Below, piece by piece: positions 18,025 to 26,933 of a DNA stretch of 33,270 nt; within the stretch, counting starts at the first letter, position 1, and each line of letters begins with the position of its first letter. Source of the DNA: Verrucomicrobiaceae bacterium (lineage in GTDB: Bacteria > Verrucomicrobiota > Verrucomicrobiia > Chthoniobacterales > Terrimicrobiaceae); contig QYQL01000082.1 of assembly GCA_007280915.1 (NCBI GenBank), forward strand, positions 1 through 33,270, written 5' to 3'. The notes beneath the pieces were generated by a model. The model was not told the DNA's origin and searched no databases. It saw only the letters and a program-made list of their open reading frames with translations. The translations under genes and the position numbers were made by a program.

Positions 18025-19884
18025 TTAGTTCTCGGCCGAGTGCAGACCACCCGCACCCGCATGAAATTCGATGAGCCCGCGCTCATAATCTGCGGGACTG
18101 GCCTTGGCACAGTTCCAGAGGCACGCCCCACAATGGATGCACTTCTCCCGGTCGAAGGCGGGCCGGTTGTTTTCTCCGGGATAGATCGCCTGCCCGGAGC
18201 ACATCTCGATGCAGATCTTGCTCCCACACGACTCGCAATCGCTCGGGTAAAGGAATTCGACGTGGTCGGCATATCCGGCCGGGGCCTGGACTTTTCCGCC
18301 GATCAGCAGGGCATCCTGATGGGATACGAGAAGTTCTCCGTCGAAAGGAATCGCCGGCCAACCCGCGCGTTCCATCAGCTCGGCATGGGAGGAGATCCCT
18401 TTCGCGTTGGATTCTTTGATGATGTTTTGGATTTCCGCCGCCGGGATCCGGCCGCGATAATATTCTTCAAGGCTTGGAACCCGGCGATGCGGGGGCATCG
18501 GTTTTCCGGGCATGGCAACGAGGCCTTTTGTCAGGCCGGCGGCCATCATCCCGATCATTCCGGGGATGATCCCGCGCTGGAAGCCGTCGCGGGCGCGTTC
18601 GGCAATAATTCCCTCCTTGTCCACCCAGTTTTCGCGGCGGCGGCGGACGTAGGCAGCATCGAGATTTTCAGCGGTGAACGGCTGTTTATTTTTGAGAAGT
18701 TCGAGGACTCCCTCGGCGAGGAGCACGCCGGTTGTCCACGCCTCGTCCACGCCGGAATTCGTGAGGACATTGGTGCTGCCGCTGCCCTCGCCGATACGGG
18801 CAAATCCTTTGCCGGAAAGCCGCGGCTCGCCACGACGACCGGATTCCTGAAGCGTCTTGGCTCCCCAAGAACGGAGGCGTCCGCCTTTGATGTGACGCCA
18901 GATCGCGGGGTGGAGCATCCAGTGCTGGAGATACCGGTAGGCTGTGCGAGCAGGGTTGTCGAACCACGAGGGAACGAAGATCCCCATCGAGGCCACGCGG
19001 TTCGGATGGACGTAGAAAAATCCGAAAATTTCCGGCTCCGGGTATCCGAGCGTGTGAAGCACGGTGCCGGGTTCCAGTTCGCACGTCTCCGGAAGATCGA
19101 CGACAAACTTCATGCCAAGCGCCCAGTCGTGGGTGTGGTGGCCATCCGGCATTCCGAACGCCTTGTCGAGCTGCTGTCCGATCGGTCCCACCGGTCCGTC
19201 AGCCACGACGGTCAAAGCCGCTCGGACTTCCATGCCGGGCATGAATCCATCGGCGGGTTCGCCATCCTTGGTGACCCCCTGGTCAACGAGCCGGACACCA
19301 GCCACCCCGCCATCCTCGATGATCGCTTCTCCCACCGGGCTTCCGGGCCAGATCTGCGCGGCACCCGTGCCCATCACCTGCTGGCTAACCCATTGATTGA
19401 ATTGCCCCATCGAGAGCACAAGCCCGCCGTGCTTTTCCAAAAAATCCGGAGTCCATGGGAGTTCCATCGCATCGTCCCTGACACCCAGGATCCCACCCAG
19501 CGCGCGGATCGCGACATCGGCTGCCTTCATCAAAACCGGACGCCGGCTCGCTCCGACGGGATCGAGCAGGTAGAGGATTTTTTCGTCCTTCACCGCAGCC
19601 GCCATCGGGATCTGCTCGGGATCGAGATCCGGAAAACTTTCCCGGAGCCCGCGGGCGCGCGTCACCACGCCCGAAACCCCGAAGCCAAGATCGTCCGCGC
19701 GTTCGTAGCAGAGGACCTGGAGCGGCAGACCGGGAGCCGACGGACTTTCGATCGCAGGCGATCCGTCCTCGTTGATGATCCCGCGGGAGAGGGTCGTCAA
19801 AAACCCTCCCGATGCGGGACCGAATCCGACGCAGACAATGTCGGCATCCATGCGGGGACGCTCGGGATTTTCCACGCTCGTCAC
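18025..19884 (-). CDS. ETF:quinone-oxidoreductase/FixC-like flavoprotein with C-terminal ferredoxin domain
   Basis: The 619-residue protein starts with a Rossmann dinucleotide site (DIVCVGFGPASGGFLTT). Internal motifs are of the FixC/ETF-QO kind, for example GLVLSMGQFNQWVSQQ, LTVVADGPVGPIGQQL, LRSWGAKTLQESGRRG, GFARIGEGSGSTNVL and the HHTHDWALGMKFVVDLP stretch. The C-terminus carries eight cysteines: C550, C553, C558 and C562, then C582, C585, C588 and C592. Classical ETF-QO binds a single [4Fe-4S] cluster and FixX is a separate small ferredoxin; here both parts are one chain with a potential second cluster. The GTG at 19884 overlaps the upstream TGA stop (GTGA), suggesting translational coupling. 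An ATG at 19851 would shorten the protein by 11 residues. Role inferred: membrane-peripheral acceptor of ETF electrons, passing them to quinone. Confidence 0.85.
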   Translation of the reverse strand: MTSVENPERPRMDADIVCVGFGPASGGFLTTLSRGIINEDGSPAIESPSAPGLPLQVLCYERADDLGFGVSGVVTRARGLRESFPDLDPEQIPMAAAVKDEKILYLLDPVGASRRPVLMKAADVAIRALGGILGVRDDAMELPWTPDFLEKHGGLVLSMGQFNQWVSQQVMGTGAAQIWPGSPVGEAIIEDGGVAGVRLVDQGVTKDGEPADGFMPGMEVRAALTVVADGPVGPIGQQLDKAFGMPDGHHTHDWALGMKFVVDLPETCELEPGTVLHTLGYPEPEIFGFFYVHPNRVASMGIFVPSWFDNPARTAYRYLQHWMLHPAIWRHIKGGRLRSWGAKTLQESGRRGEPRLSGKGFARIGEGSGSTNVLTNSGVDEAWTTGVLLAEGVLELLKNKQPFTAENLDAAYVRRRRENWVDKEGIIAERARDGFQRGIIPGMIGMMAAGLTKGLVAMPGKPMPPHRRVPSLEEYYRGRIPAAEIQNIIKESNAKGISSHAELMERAGWPAIPFDGELLVSHQDALLIGGKVQAPAGYADHVEFLYPSDCESCGSKICIEMCSGQAIYPGENNRPAFDREKCIHCGACLWNCAKASPADYERGLIEFHAGAGGLHSAEN

Positions 19885-22022
19885 TGCGGGTAGTCGAGGG
19901 CTTCCGGGATCATGACTTGCGACAGTGCGGTTGCCGCGCGGTCCTTGGCAAGCCGCGAACCAGTGAGGCACACGCTCAGCTTTTTGCTCAGGAGCAGGAA
20001 CGGTTGCAACTCGACGGCTTCGGGACAAGGCCCGGCCTTGGCTGGCTTCGACCCTTCGCACGCGGTGCAGGCTTCTTCGGTCCACTCGGGGTGGGCGTTG
20101 TATCCGAAGACGAGGTCGGCGCAAATCCGCGAGACCTCGCCGGCCGCGCGCGCGGCCTGCACATGGCAGAGGGAGACAAGGAACGAAAGGACGCCCGGGA
20201 GCTCCTCGGCGACCGACGGATGTTCCGGAGCGGAAATCTCGAGGTTCACCACATCGAGAATCTGCTGCCGTGAGGCCAGCAGCCAGCAGAGCGCGTCGGC
20301 CAGCGGGAAGGTAACCCCCTGCCGGTTGCTCTGGTAGAGCTTCTGTCCGTTGGCATCGGTTGAGCCCTGCAAATGGCGCAGCGTCCAGAGCCAGAGCTCC
20401 ATCGCGGAGGCGAGCAGACAGGCTCCGGTTTCCGGACGCCCGGCCGCGCTCGCGCGCAGGTCCTGGATCCAATTTTCAAACTGGGCGAGGAAGACGGGAT
20501 TCGTCATCGTGAGCGACATCTGGCGGCGCTGGACGGCCTCCGGGCCTTCATACGTCGCCTCGAGCTGCGCATCCATCCACTTGTGGCCGAGGAATCCTGG
20601 ACAATCCTCCGTGACCCCGTAGCCGCCCATGAGACTGACGGCCTCGCGCATCATGTTCGCGCCGTGTCCGGTATTCCAGAGTTTGCAGGCGGGGCAGAAA
20701 ACGTTCGCCAGCGAATCAAGGAGGACGAACTGGACCAGCGGGTCCGCCCGGAGAGCCGCCAGACGGGCCTCGTCCGGAGCGGCGTCTCGGGAGAGACGAA
20801 GATACTCGACCGCCTCTTCTCCCACCTTGCCAATCGCTTTGAACGCCGCACGGCCGACCAGATTGCGCTCCGCAAAAATCCGTTCCTTTTCTTTTTCGAG
20901 CGGATCCAAGGTATCGAACATCCTTGCGGCCTCGAACCCGAGTGCTGCGCTGGACTCGCCCGTCGCCCAGATGTCCACCAACCGGTGAAGCACATCCTGC
21001 TTTGTTTGCAGGCCGAGATCGTAGCGCGGGGAGCCCGGCTCGCCGGCCTCGCCCCCGCGGAATCGCGCGCGCTGATAGCGGATGATCGGTTCGACGGCGG
21101 AGAGCAGCTTCGCCGAGGTCATCAGGCCGACCGTGACGCGCGTCCGGCGGAAGACCGCCTCGATCACTTCACCGTGGCTGTAGTTCGGAATAATGACTCC
21201 ATCCTTGACCGTGTATCCGCCGACGATCCGGCTGGCTGGAACCTGCAGGCTGAACACCGGATCGCGCGTTGAGGAGAGCTGGTGGACGAGCTTGCGCGTC
21301 GGAATCCCGCGGTCCCAGATCCCCTGGTCGCCCTTCTCTATAATCACGAGGCAACTTCCCTTGATCCGCTCATCGTCAGAATCCACCGCGGCGGTCACGA
21401 CATTTGCAAATCCCATGTTGGTGATGAACCGTCCGCGTTTGTCCACATGCAGGACCGGCTCCTCGCCGTCCTTCCATGAGACGATGCGCAGCTTGCCGCC
21501 CAGCAGCCCGGTTTCGACGCCAACAAACGGAATCGGCTCGGTCAGTGCGAATGCCGCGCGGATCGGCGTGCGGCCCTCTGCGGGAGCGGCGAGTGACATG
21601 TAGTGCTCGCGCTGCTCGGGTGTCCCCCGCTCATGGATCGGAGCCAGTCCGAGATTGCCGGCCAGGCTGAACGTCGCGGCACCGGCATCCACCCAGGAAA
21701 GCTCGAATGCCACAAGCGCCAGGGCGAGATTCTTCGGCCCCTCGATAAACCCGCCGTAGTTCGGCTCCAGAAAAACCGACGTGATCCCGGACCCGTCGAA
21801 CACATCCAGCAGGGAATTTTTTTCGTCCGTCCACTCGTGGCTGTTGCGGGCTCCGTTGGCGACCAGCCGTGCGACCGGCCCCCGGGCGACCGCACGGACG
21901 GATTGCACAAACATCGAAAGGTCGTAGCGGTCGGCGAAGCGCCAGAGGATTGCGCGAAGTTCGTCGGATGGCAGGGTCTGGAGGGAGGGAGTGTTCGGTT
22001 CCATGGAATTCCCAGCCGTCAT
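19881..22022 (-). CDS. Acyl-CoA dehydrogenase family protein, extended C-terminus
   Basis: The 713-residue protein is much longer than the ~380 residues of classical acyl-CoA dehydrogenases. The fold order is visible: an N-terminal helical domain (about 30-130), the beta domain with AFALTEP and VHQLSSTRDPVFSLQVPASRIVGG (about 165-280), and the C-terminal helical domain. The last contains MREAVSLMGGYGVTEDCPG and ATYEGPEAVQRRQ, the position of the YEG-x-x-x-x-Q-R FAD/substrate motif with its catalytic-base Glu. About 190 further residues follow, helical, with a Cys-containing WTEEACTACEGSKP segment. It heads the operon with the FixC-like protein and ETF, so it probably donates electrons to that ETF. 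The substrate is unknown. The start could also be ATG 22004, six residues in. Confidence 0.88.
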   Translation of the reverse strand: MTAGNSMEPNTPSLQTLPSDELRAILWRFADRYDLSMFVQSVRAVARGPVARLVANGARNSHEWTDEKNSLLDVFDGSGITSVFLEPNYGGFIEGPKNLALALVAFELSWVDAGAATFSLAGNLGLAPIHERGTPEQREHYMSLAAPAEGRTPIRAAFALTEPIPFVGVETGLLGGKLRIVSWKDGEEPVLHVDKRGRFITNMGFANVVTAAVDSDDERIKGSCLVIIEKGDQGIWDRGIPTRKLVHQLSSTRDPVFSLQVPASRIVGGYTVKDGVIIPNYSHGEVIEAVFRRTRVTVGLMTSAKLLSAVEPIIRYQRARFRGGEAGEPGSPRYDLGLQTKQDVLHRLVDIWATGESSAALGFEAARMFDTLDPLEKEKERIFAERNLVGRAAFKAIGKVGEEAVEYLRLSRDAAPDEARLAALRADPLVQFVLLDSLANVFCPACKLWNTGHGANMMREAVSLMGGYGVTEDCPGFLGHKWMDAQLEATYEGPEAVQRRQMSLTMTNPVFLAQFENWIQDLRASAAGRPETGACLLASAMELWLWTLRHLQGSTDANGQKLYQSNRQGVTFPLADALCWLLASRQQILDVVNLEISAPEHPSVAEELPGVLSFLVSLCHVQAARAAGEVSRICADLVFGYNAHPEWTEEACTACEGSKPAKAGPCPEAVELQPFLLLSKKLSVCLTGSRLAKDRAATALSQVMIPEALDYPQ

Positions 22023-22108
22023 ACATTCCGGCGGTGCTTCCCACGACGCGAATCAGCGGGAACCTTGACTCCCATCATGATTTCAAAGCGAAAAACCGAG
22101 TCCTTTGC

Positions 22109-24757
22109 CTACACCGGTTTTTCGAACGAGTTGATCTGGCGGGCCATCTTGGCAACGAGGGCGGTCCAGCCGGTCTGGTGGCTGGCTCCGACGCCGGCTC
22201 CGTTGTCGCCGTTGAAGTATTCGTTGAAGAGGAGGAGGTCGCGCCAGTGCGGGTCGTTTTGGAACAGCTCCACGCCGCCGTTGAACGGCCTGTGACCCGC
22301 GGCATCGGGAGTGAAAATCCCGACGAGTCGGCGCTCGAGCTCGAGCGTAATGTCCCAGAGGTTCATCTCGTTTCCGCTGCCGGACGGGAACTCGACCTTG
22401 AACGTGTCGCCGAAGTAGAAGGCAAATTTTTGGAGTGCCTCGATGAGGAGGTAGTTCATCGGCATCCAGACCGGGCCGCGCCAGTTCGAGTTGCCGCCGA
22501 ACATGGCAACCGGGCTGTCGGCTGGGCTGTAGGTGAGGGTCTCGGTTTTATCGCCCTCGGTGAACGTGTAGGGATGGTCCTTGTAGTGGCGGGAGAGGGC
22601 GCGGATGCCGTGGGGTGAGAGAAATTCGTCCTCGTCGAAGAGGCGCTCGCAGAGCCGCCGCAGGCGCTCGGGCGGGACTAGCGAAATCAGAAGACGGCCG
22701 TCCACCTCCTGCCCGATGTGGTGGAGCTGGTCGAGGAGGTGCGGACGGTGCTGCGCGAACCAGTCGATCCGCTTCCGGAGCAGGGGAAATTGTTGGACGG
22801 TCTTCGAGTCGAAGCTCTCGACGGCGAAGATCGGCGTGAGCCCGGCGATCGAGCGCGTCTTCAAATACGCGGTCGAGCCATCGGTGCGCTTGAGCACATC
22901 GTAGTAAAACCCGTCCTCGTCGTCCCAGAGCGCGAACCCGCCGGAGCCGACGGCGTTCACCGCGGAGGCGAGGTAGATGAAGTCGTTCAGGAACTTGTCG
23001 GCAATGTCCTCGTATTCCGGCTCCGACTTGGCGAGCTCGATCGCGATGTTGAGCATGTTGAGGCAGAACATCGCCATCCAGGCGGTGCCGTCGCTCTGCT
23101 CGATCCTGCTGCCATCGGGGAGAGGATACCTGCGGTCGAAGACCCCGATATTGTCGAGCCCGAGAAACCCGCCCTCAAAGACGTTGTCGCCGGTCTGGTC
23201 GACGCGGTTCGCCCACCAGGAATAGCCGAGCAGAAGCTTGTTGAACGCGCGCTTGAGATACGAGAGGTCGCCTTTCCCGCTCATCCCGCGTTCGATCGAA
23301 TAAATCCGCCAGCTCGCCCAGCCGCCGATCGGCGGGTTCGCGTCCGAGAGTGCCCACTCGTAGGCCGGCTGCTGGGCGCTCGGCGAGGTGTAGCGCTCGC
23401 CGCGCAGCAGCATGCTCTGCCGCTTCGCTGTGGCCGGATCGGCGACGGCGAAGGCGACGGATTGGAACATCAGATCCCACGCGCAAAAATACGGGTATTC
23501 CCAGCAGTCCGGCATCGAAATGACGTCGTGCGCATGGAGTTCCTTCCAAAAGCTGTTCCGGCCGTGCGCGCGCTCAGGCGGCGGAGGCGGCATCGTCGGA
23601 TCGCCCTCCAGCCATTTGCTCACCGGGTAATAATAAAATTTCTTGCACCAAAGGAGTCCTGCGAGGGCGCTGCGGTGGACGCGGGAGAGCTCCTTGGGAA
23701 GCCCCGGCGTGCGGGACTCGTAGAACGCGGCGCACTCCTGTTCGCGCACGGCGACAGTGGCATCGAACGTCTCGCCGAACGGCTCGGGTTTCGGAGGACG
23801 GCAGAGCCGCAGGCGGATCGTCCATTCCTCGCCCGGCGCAAGGGTTTTTTGATAGACCGCTGCTGCCTTCGTGCCGAACTGCGAGGGATTCACCGCGTCT
23901 TTGTTTCCGGTGACAAAATATTCGTGGAAGGCGTCCTTGAGATGAGGTGCGGGATTTTTCGCGACGAAAAGTTTCTGCGCGTTCGTCTCGTTGTCGGTGA
24001 AAAGGAATTCCTCCGCAGCGTCGCAGTAGAGGTGGTATTCCGGAAGCCCCCACGGATGCGCAATGATGGCGGGCGCGTGCGCCGCACGGTGCAACTCCGG
24101 CTTGATGGCATCCGCCTGCCCCCACGACCAAGTGTTCCGGAACCAGAGTGTCGGGAGCACGGTGAGCGGCGACGGGTCGGGCCCGCGGTTGATCGCGCGG
24201 ATCCGGATGCAGATGTCTTCGGGACCTTCCTTCGCGTATTCCACAAAGAGGTCGAAATACCGGCCGCCGTTGAAAATCCCGGTATCCACGAGCTCGTATT
24301 CCGGCTCGGTGCGCGGACGCCGCCCGTTTTCCTCGACGAGGCGGTCATACGGAAATTCCGCCTGCGGGTATTTGTAGAGCCCGCGCATGAAGCTGTGCGT
24401 GGGCGTGTTGTCGAGGTGGTAGAAGTAGTCCTTGAGATCCTCGCCGTGGTTGCCCTGAGGGTTCGAGAGGCCGAACGGGCGCTCTTTGAGCATCCGGTCG
24501 TGCCCGTTCCAGAACGCCGGCGCAAAACACACCCGCCCGTCGGAATCGCTGATCCCGAGCAGTCCGTCCTCGCCCCAGCGGTAAACCCGCGACCGCGCGT
24601 GCTCGTGTGGAAAAAAGTTCCACGCATCGCCGTCGGCCGAATAGTCCTCGCGCACCGTCCCCCACTGCCGGTCGCTCAAATACGATCCCCAAAGCCCCCA
24701 CTCTTCCCGGCCCGCATCGCGCGCCGCCATCCGCTGTGATTCCGCATCGTCCGGCAT
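22109..24757 (-). CDS. GH63-like glucosidase (MGH1-type glycoside hydrolase)
   Basis: The 882-residue protein resembles the bacterial 'glucosidase' group related to GH63 mannosyl-oligosaccharide glucosidases (MGH1 domain). N-terminal motifs include EEWGLWGSYLSDRQWGTVREDYS and GEDGLLGISDSDGRVCFAPAFWNG. The C-terminal (alpha/alpha)6 barrel carries YFCAWDLMFQSVAFA, SDANPPIGGWASWRIY, NVFEGGFLGLDNIG and GGNSNWRGPVWMPMNYLLIEAL, which include the expected acidic catalytic pair. No signal peptide is seen, so it is probably cytosolic and acts on an internal alpha-glucoside. The ATG at 24757 is the first Met. It lies upstream of the ETF operon on the same strand with an 86-nt gap, and divergent from the toxin-antitoxin cassette. 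Confidence 0.9.
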   Translation of the reverse strand: MPDDAESQRMAARDAGREEWGLWGSYLSDRQWGTVREDYSADGDAWNFFPHEHARSRVYRWGEDGLLGISDSDGRVCFAPAFWNGHDRMLKERPFGLSNPQGNHGEDLKDYFYHLDNTPTHSFMRGLYKYPQAEFPYDRLVEENGRRPRTEPEYELVDTGIFNGGRYFDLFVEYAKEGPEDICIRIRAINRGPDPSPLTVLPTLWFRNTWSWGQADAIKPELHRAAHAPAIIAHPWGLPEYHLYCDAAEEFLFTDNETNAQKLFVAKNPAPHLKDAFHEYFVTGNKDAVNPSQFGTKAAAVYQKTLAPGEEWTIRLRLCRPPKPEPFGETFDATVAVREQECAAFYESRTPGLPKELSRVHRSALAGLLWCKKFYYYPVSKWLEGDPTMPPPPPERAHGRNSFWKELHAHDVISMPDCWEYPYFCAWDLMFQSVAFAVADPATAKRQSMLLRGERYTSPSAQQPAYEWALSDANPPIGGWASWRIYSIERGMSGKGDLSYLKRAFNKLLLGYSWWANRVDQTGDNVFEGGFLGLDNIGVFDRRYPLPDGSRIEQSDGTAWMAMFCLNMLNIAIELAKSEPEYEDIADKFLNDFIYLASAVNAVGSGGFALWDDEDGFYYDVLKRTDGSTAYLKTRSIAGLTPIFAVESFDSKTVQQFPLLRKRIDWFAQHRPHLLDQLHHIGQEVDGRLLISLVPPERLRRLCERLFDEDEFLSPHGIRALSRHYKDHPYTFTEGDKTETLTYSPADSPVAMFGGNSNWRGPVWMPMNYLLIEALQKFAFYFGDTFKVEFPSGSGNEMNLWDITLELERRLVGIFTPDAAGHRPFNGGVELFQNDPHWRDLLLFNEYFNGDNGAGVGASHQTGWTALVAKMARQINSFEKPV

Positions 24758-24829
24758 GCTTCCTTATCTCTCAGATCACGCGCCGGTTGTCACGCATCAG
24801 CAGTTAGGACAATGCCCCATCGCCCCTTC

Positions 24830-24857
24830 TTGACGGGAAACCATATTCCCGTATCGT
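24830..24857 (+). promoter_or_regulatory. Putative promoter and palindromic operator of the toxin-antitoxin cassette
   Basis: TTGACG (24830-24835) and TATCGT (24852-24857) are 16 nt apart. Between and over them is a perfect 7-bp inverted repeat, ACGGGAA-N6-TTCCCGT (24833-24852). A ribbon-helix-helix antitoxin binding this site would block the promoter, the usual autoregulation of type II modules. The predicted transcript would start about at the ATG (24864), and no Shine-Dalgarno sequence precedes that ATG. Confidence 0.5.
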
Positions 24858-24863
24858 TAGGCT

Positions 24864-25142
24864 ATGAAGACCACCATCGACATCCCGGAGCCGCTTTACA
24901 AAAAGGCAAAATTCCGCGCCATCGAGCACGGTGTCACCTTGAAGCAGATCATGCTGACCAGTTTGGAGCACACGTTGAGCCAACCTGCTTCCACCCCTCC
25001 TGCCGTTCAGTCGTTCGCCCAGCGGCGCAGGCTGAGGCCCAAATTTCAGCAGTTGCGTCAGGCCGGAGCCCTCTCTGGTGGCGTGGACTCCACGGTGAGT
25101 GTTTCGGAGGACCGTTCTGCCCGCGAAAATGCTCTACTTTGA
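24864..25142 (+). CDS. VapB-like ribbon-helix-helix antitoxin
   Basis: The 92-residue protein begins MKTTIDIPEPLYKKAKFRAI, a ribbon-helix-helix DNA-binding start (short beta strand, then two helices: EPLYKKAKFRAIEHG and LKQIMLTSLEHTL). The rest is a disordered, basic and then acidic tail typical of antitoxins that wrap the toxin. It overlaps the PIN-domain gene by 14 nt, so the two are co-translated. The perfect palindrome just upstream is a plausible autoregulatory site. Its family symbol cannot be fixed without comparison. Confidence 0.85.
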   Translation: MKTTIDIPEPLYKKAKFRAIEHGVTLKQIMLTSLEHTLSQPASTPPAVQSFAQRRRLRPKFQQLRQAGALSGGVDSTVSVSEDRSARENALL

Positions 25143-25602
25143 TTCCAACTACCTCTTCCGGCTCTACTCCACCGAGGCCGGGTATGAGCAAGTCCAGGCG
25201 CTGGCAGATCAGTCCGACGGCATCGCCATCACGTCGTGGGCACGCGCCGAATTTGCATCCATCCTCCTCTGCAAGCGCCGGGAGTCAGCCTTCTCCCCGC
25301 AGACCGCAGAGGAGGTCCTGTTGCAATTTGAGGATGATCTCACCACCGGCGCGGTCACGCTCCTGGCTGTTGATGATGCCGTAATGCGCCACTTGGAGAC
25401 CACCCTGCGCACAGCTCCTGCCTCCACTTTTCTCCGTGCGACGGATGCCCTCCACCTGGCTTGCGCCGCCCACCACGGTTTTACGGAGGTCTATTCCCGG
25501 GACCGCCACTTCCTCGCCGCAGCCGCTCTCTTTGGCCTGCGCGGAATCAACATCATTCCCGACGATTCGGCCGAACCAAATGAAAAGAGGCAGACCCCAT
25601 GA
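25129..25602 (+). CDS. PIN-domain toxin (VapC-like ribonuclease)
   Basis: The 157-residue PIN protein has the expected acidic metal-binding set: D5 (MLYFDSNYLF), E41 (ARAEFAS), D106 (ATDALHLA) and D125 (SRDRHF). The family acts as a Mg-dependent endoribonuclease against tRNA or rRNA. I start at ATG 25129 because MLYFDSNYLF is the canonical first strand. The gene begins inside the antitoxin gene (14-nt overlap) and ends in ATGA shared with the RhuM-family gene, so three genes are translationally linked. Confidence 0.9.
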   Translation: MLYFDSNYLFRLYSTEAGYEQVQALADQSDGIAITSWARAEFASILLCKRRESAFSPQTAEEVLLQFEDDLTTGAVTLLAVDDAVMRHLETTLRTAPASTFLRATDALHLACAAHHGFTEVYSRDRHFLAAAALFGLRGINIIPDDSAEPNEKRQTP

Positions 25603-26669
25603 GCAAAAAGAAACCAACACCCGGCGGGCGCGCTAAAAAGAACACCGAAGTCGCATTGGTTCGCTCTTCGGCTGCGGAATACCTCACCTTTGTGGCGGCT
25701 GGCGGCAACTCGGAGGCCAGCGTGGAAATGCGCTATGAAGATGAGAATATCTGGCTGACGCAGAGGATGATGGCCGTGCTTTACGATGTCTCAGTCCCTG
25801 CCATCAACCAGCACCTGAAACGCATTTTCAGCGACAACGAATTGGACGAATCTTCAGTGGTTAAGCAATACTTAACCACTGCCGCCGACGGCAAGGGCTA
25901 CCAGACGAAGCACTACTGCCTGCAAGCGATCATCGCCGTTGGCTTCAAAATCGAGAACGAGCGAGCAGTCCAATTCCGCAAGTGGGCCAACCAGATCGTG
26001 AAGGACTACACCGTCCAAGGCTGGACCATGGATGCCGAACGCCTCAAGCACGGCGGCATCCTGACGGATGAGTTCTTCGAGCGCCAACTGGAAAAGATTC
26101 GGGAAATCCGGCTTTCCGAGCGCAAGTTCTACCAGAAAATCACCGACATCTACGCCACCGCTTTGGACTACGACACGTCCGCGACGGCGACGAAGCGATT
26201 CTTTGCAGCGGTTCAAAACAAGATGCACTACGCCGTGCACGGCCAAACGGCAGCTGAATTGATCGTGGATCGCGCAAACCACGAAAAGCAAAACATGGGG
26301 CTGACCAGTTGGGAGGACGCCCCCAAAGGGAAAATCCAGCGATACGACGTTTCCATTGCCAAGAACTACCTCTCGGAGTTCGAGCTTGGTCAAATGCAGC
26401 GCATTGTCTCCGCCTATCTCGACATGGCCGAAATGCAGGCCATGCGGAAAATCCCCATGACCATGGAAGACTGGGAAAAGCGCTTGAGCGGATTCCTCCA
26501 GCTTTGGGACCGGGAAATCTTGCAGGATGCCGGAAAAGTGACAGCGGAACTGGCAAAGACCCACGCCGAAAGCGAATTCGAGAAATACCGCATCGTGCAG
26601 GACCGGCTGTTCGAGTCGGACTTCGACCGGGCAATCATGAAACTGCCACCGAAAGGAGGCACCCCGTGA
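25599..26669 (+). CDS. RhuM-family protein
   Basis: The 356-residue protein matches the RhuM family (COG3943): EMRYEDENIWLTQRMMAVLYDVSVPAINQHLKRIF, TDEFFERQLEKIREIRLSERKFYQKITDIYATALDYD, KMHYAVHGQTAAELIVDRA and NYLSEFELGQMQRIVSAYLDMAEMQAMRKIPMTMEDWEKRL. The N-terminal third is a winged-helix-like, DNA-binding-type domain. The protein is named after a Salmonella pathogenicity-island gene, but its biochemical role is unknown. The ATG overlaps the toxin stop (ATGA). The family is often found on genomic islands and near defence genes (general knowledge). Fusion to a VapBC operon hints at a joint stress or anti-phage role, which is inference. Confidence 0.92.
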   Translation: MSKKKPTPGGRAKKNTEVALVRSSAAEYLTFVAAGGNSEASVEMRYEDENIWLTQRMMAVLYDVSVPAINQHLKRIFSDNELDESSVVKQYLTTAADGKGYQTKHYCLQAIIAVGFKIENERAVQFRKWANQIVKDYTVQGWTMDAERLKHGGILTDEFFERQLEKIREIRLSERKFYQKITDIYATALDYDTSATATKRFFAAVQNKMHYAVHGQTAAELIVDRANHEKQNMGLTSWEDAPKGKIQRYDVSIAKNYLSEFELGQMQRIVSAYLDMAEMQAMRKIPMTMEDWEKRLSGFLQLWDREILQDAGKVTAELAKTHAESEFEKYRIVQDRLFESDFDRAIMKLPPKGGTP

Positions 26670-26816
26670 CTGACTCATTCGACATTCAGCATTCGGAATT
26701 TGCCCCGTCCCGCCCAAGGGCAACGCCAAATTCACCCGCCTCACCTCGGATGCAGGAGGTTGGTTTTGTTTGGAATACAAAGGCTCTTCCTGCTGCATCG
26801 GAACCTGATCATTCGT

Positions 26817-26874
26817 CGTAGCGGCGGTCAGTGACCGTCGGTGTTTCATATTCTTGCGTCAGACCACCGCTACG
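26817..26874. repeat. Imperfect inverted repeat downstream of the RhuM gene
   Basis: CGTAGCGGCGGTC (26817-26829) is inverted as GACCACCGCTACG (26862-26874), 12 of 13 pairs. A smaller palindrome, GGTCAGTGACC, lies at 26826-26836. It has the look of a dispersed REP-type element. The rest of the 264-nt gap (26670-26933) has no gene. Confidence 0.6.
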
Positions 26875-26933
26875 CAAACCCGCGCGGAAATATATCCCGG
26901 CGTTGGGGTGGCCTGTGGTAGGGTGCGGGACGA

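Noticed and set aside
18040-19893. A 617-residue open frame opposite the FixC-like gene
   Set aside because: It is antisense to a conserved protein and shows no motif of its own.
22718-24739. A 673-residue open frame opposite the GH63-like gene
   Set aside because: It is antisense to a gene with well-preserved motifs, and its product is Arg/Glu/Val-rich with no domain pattern.
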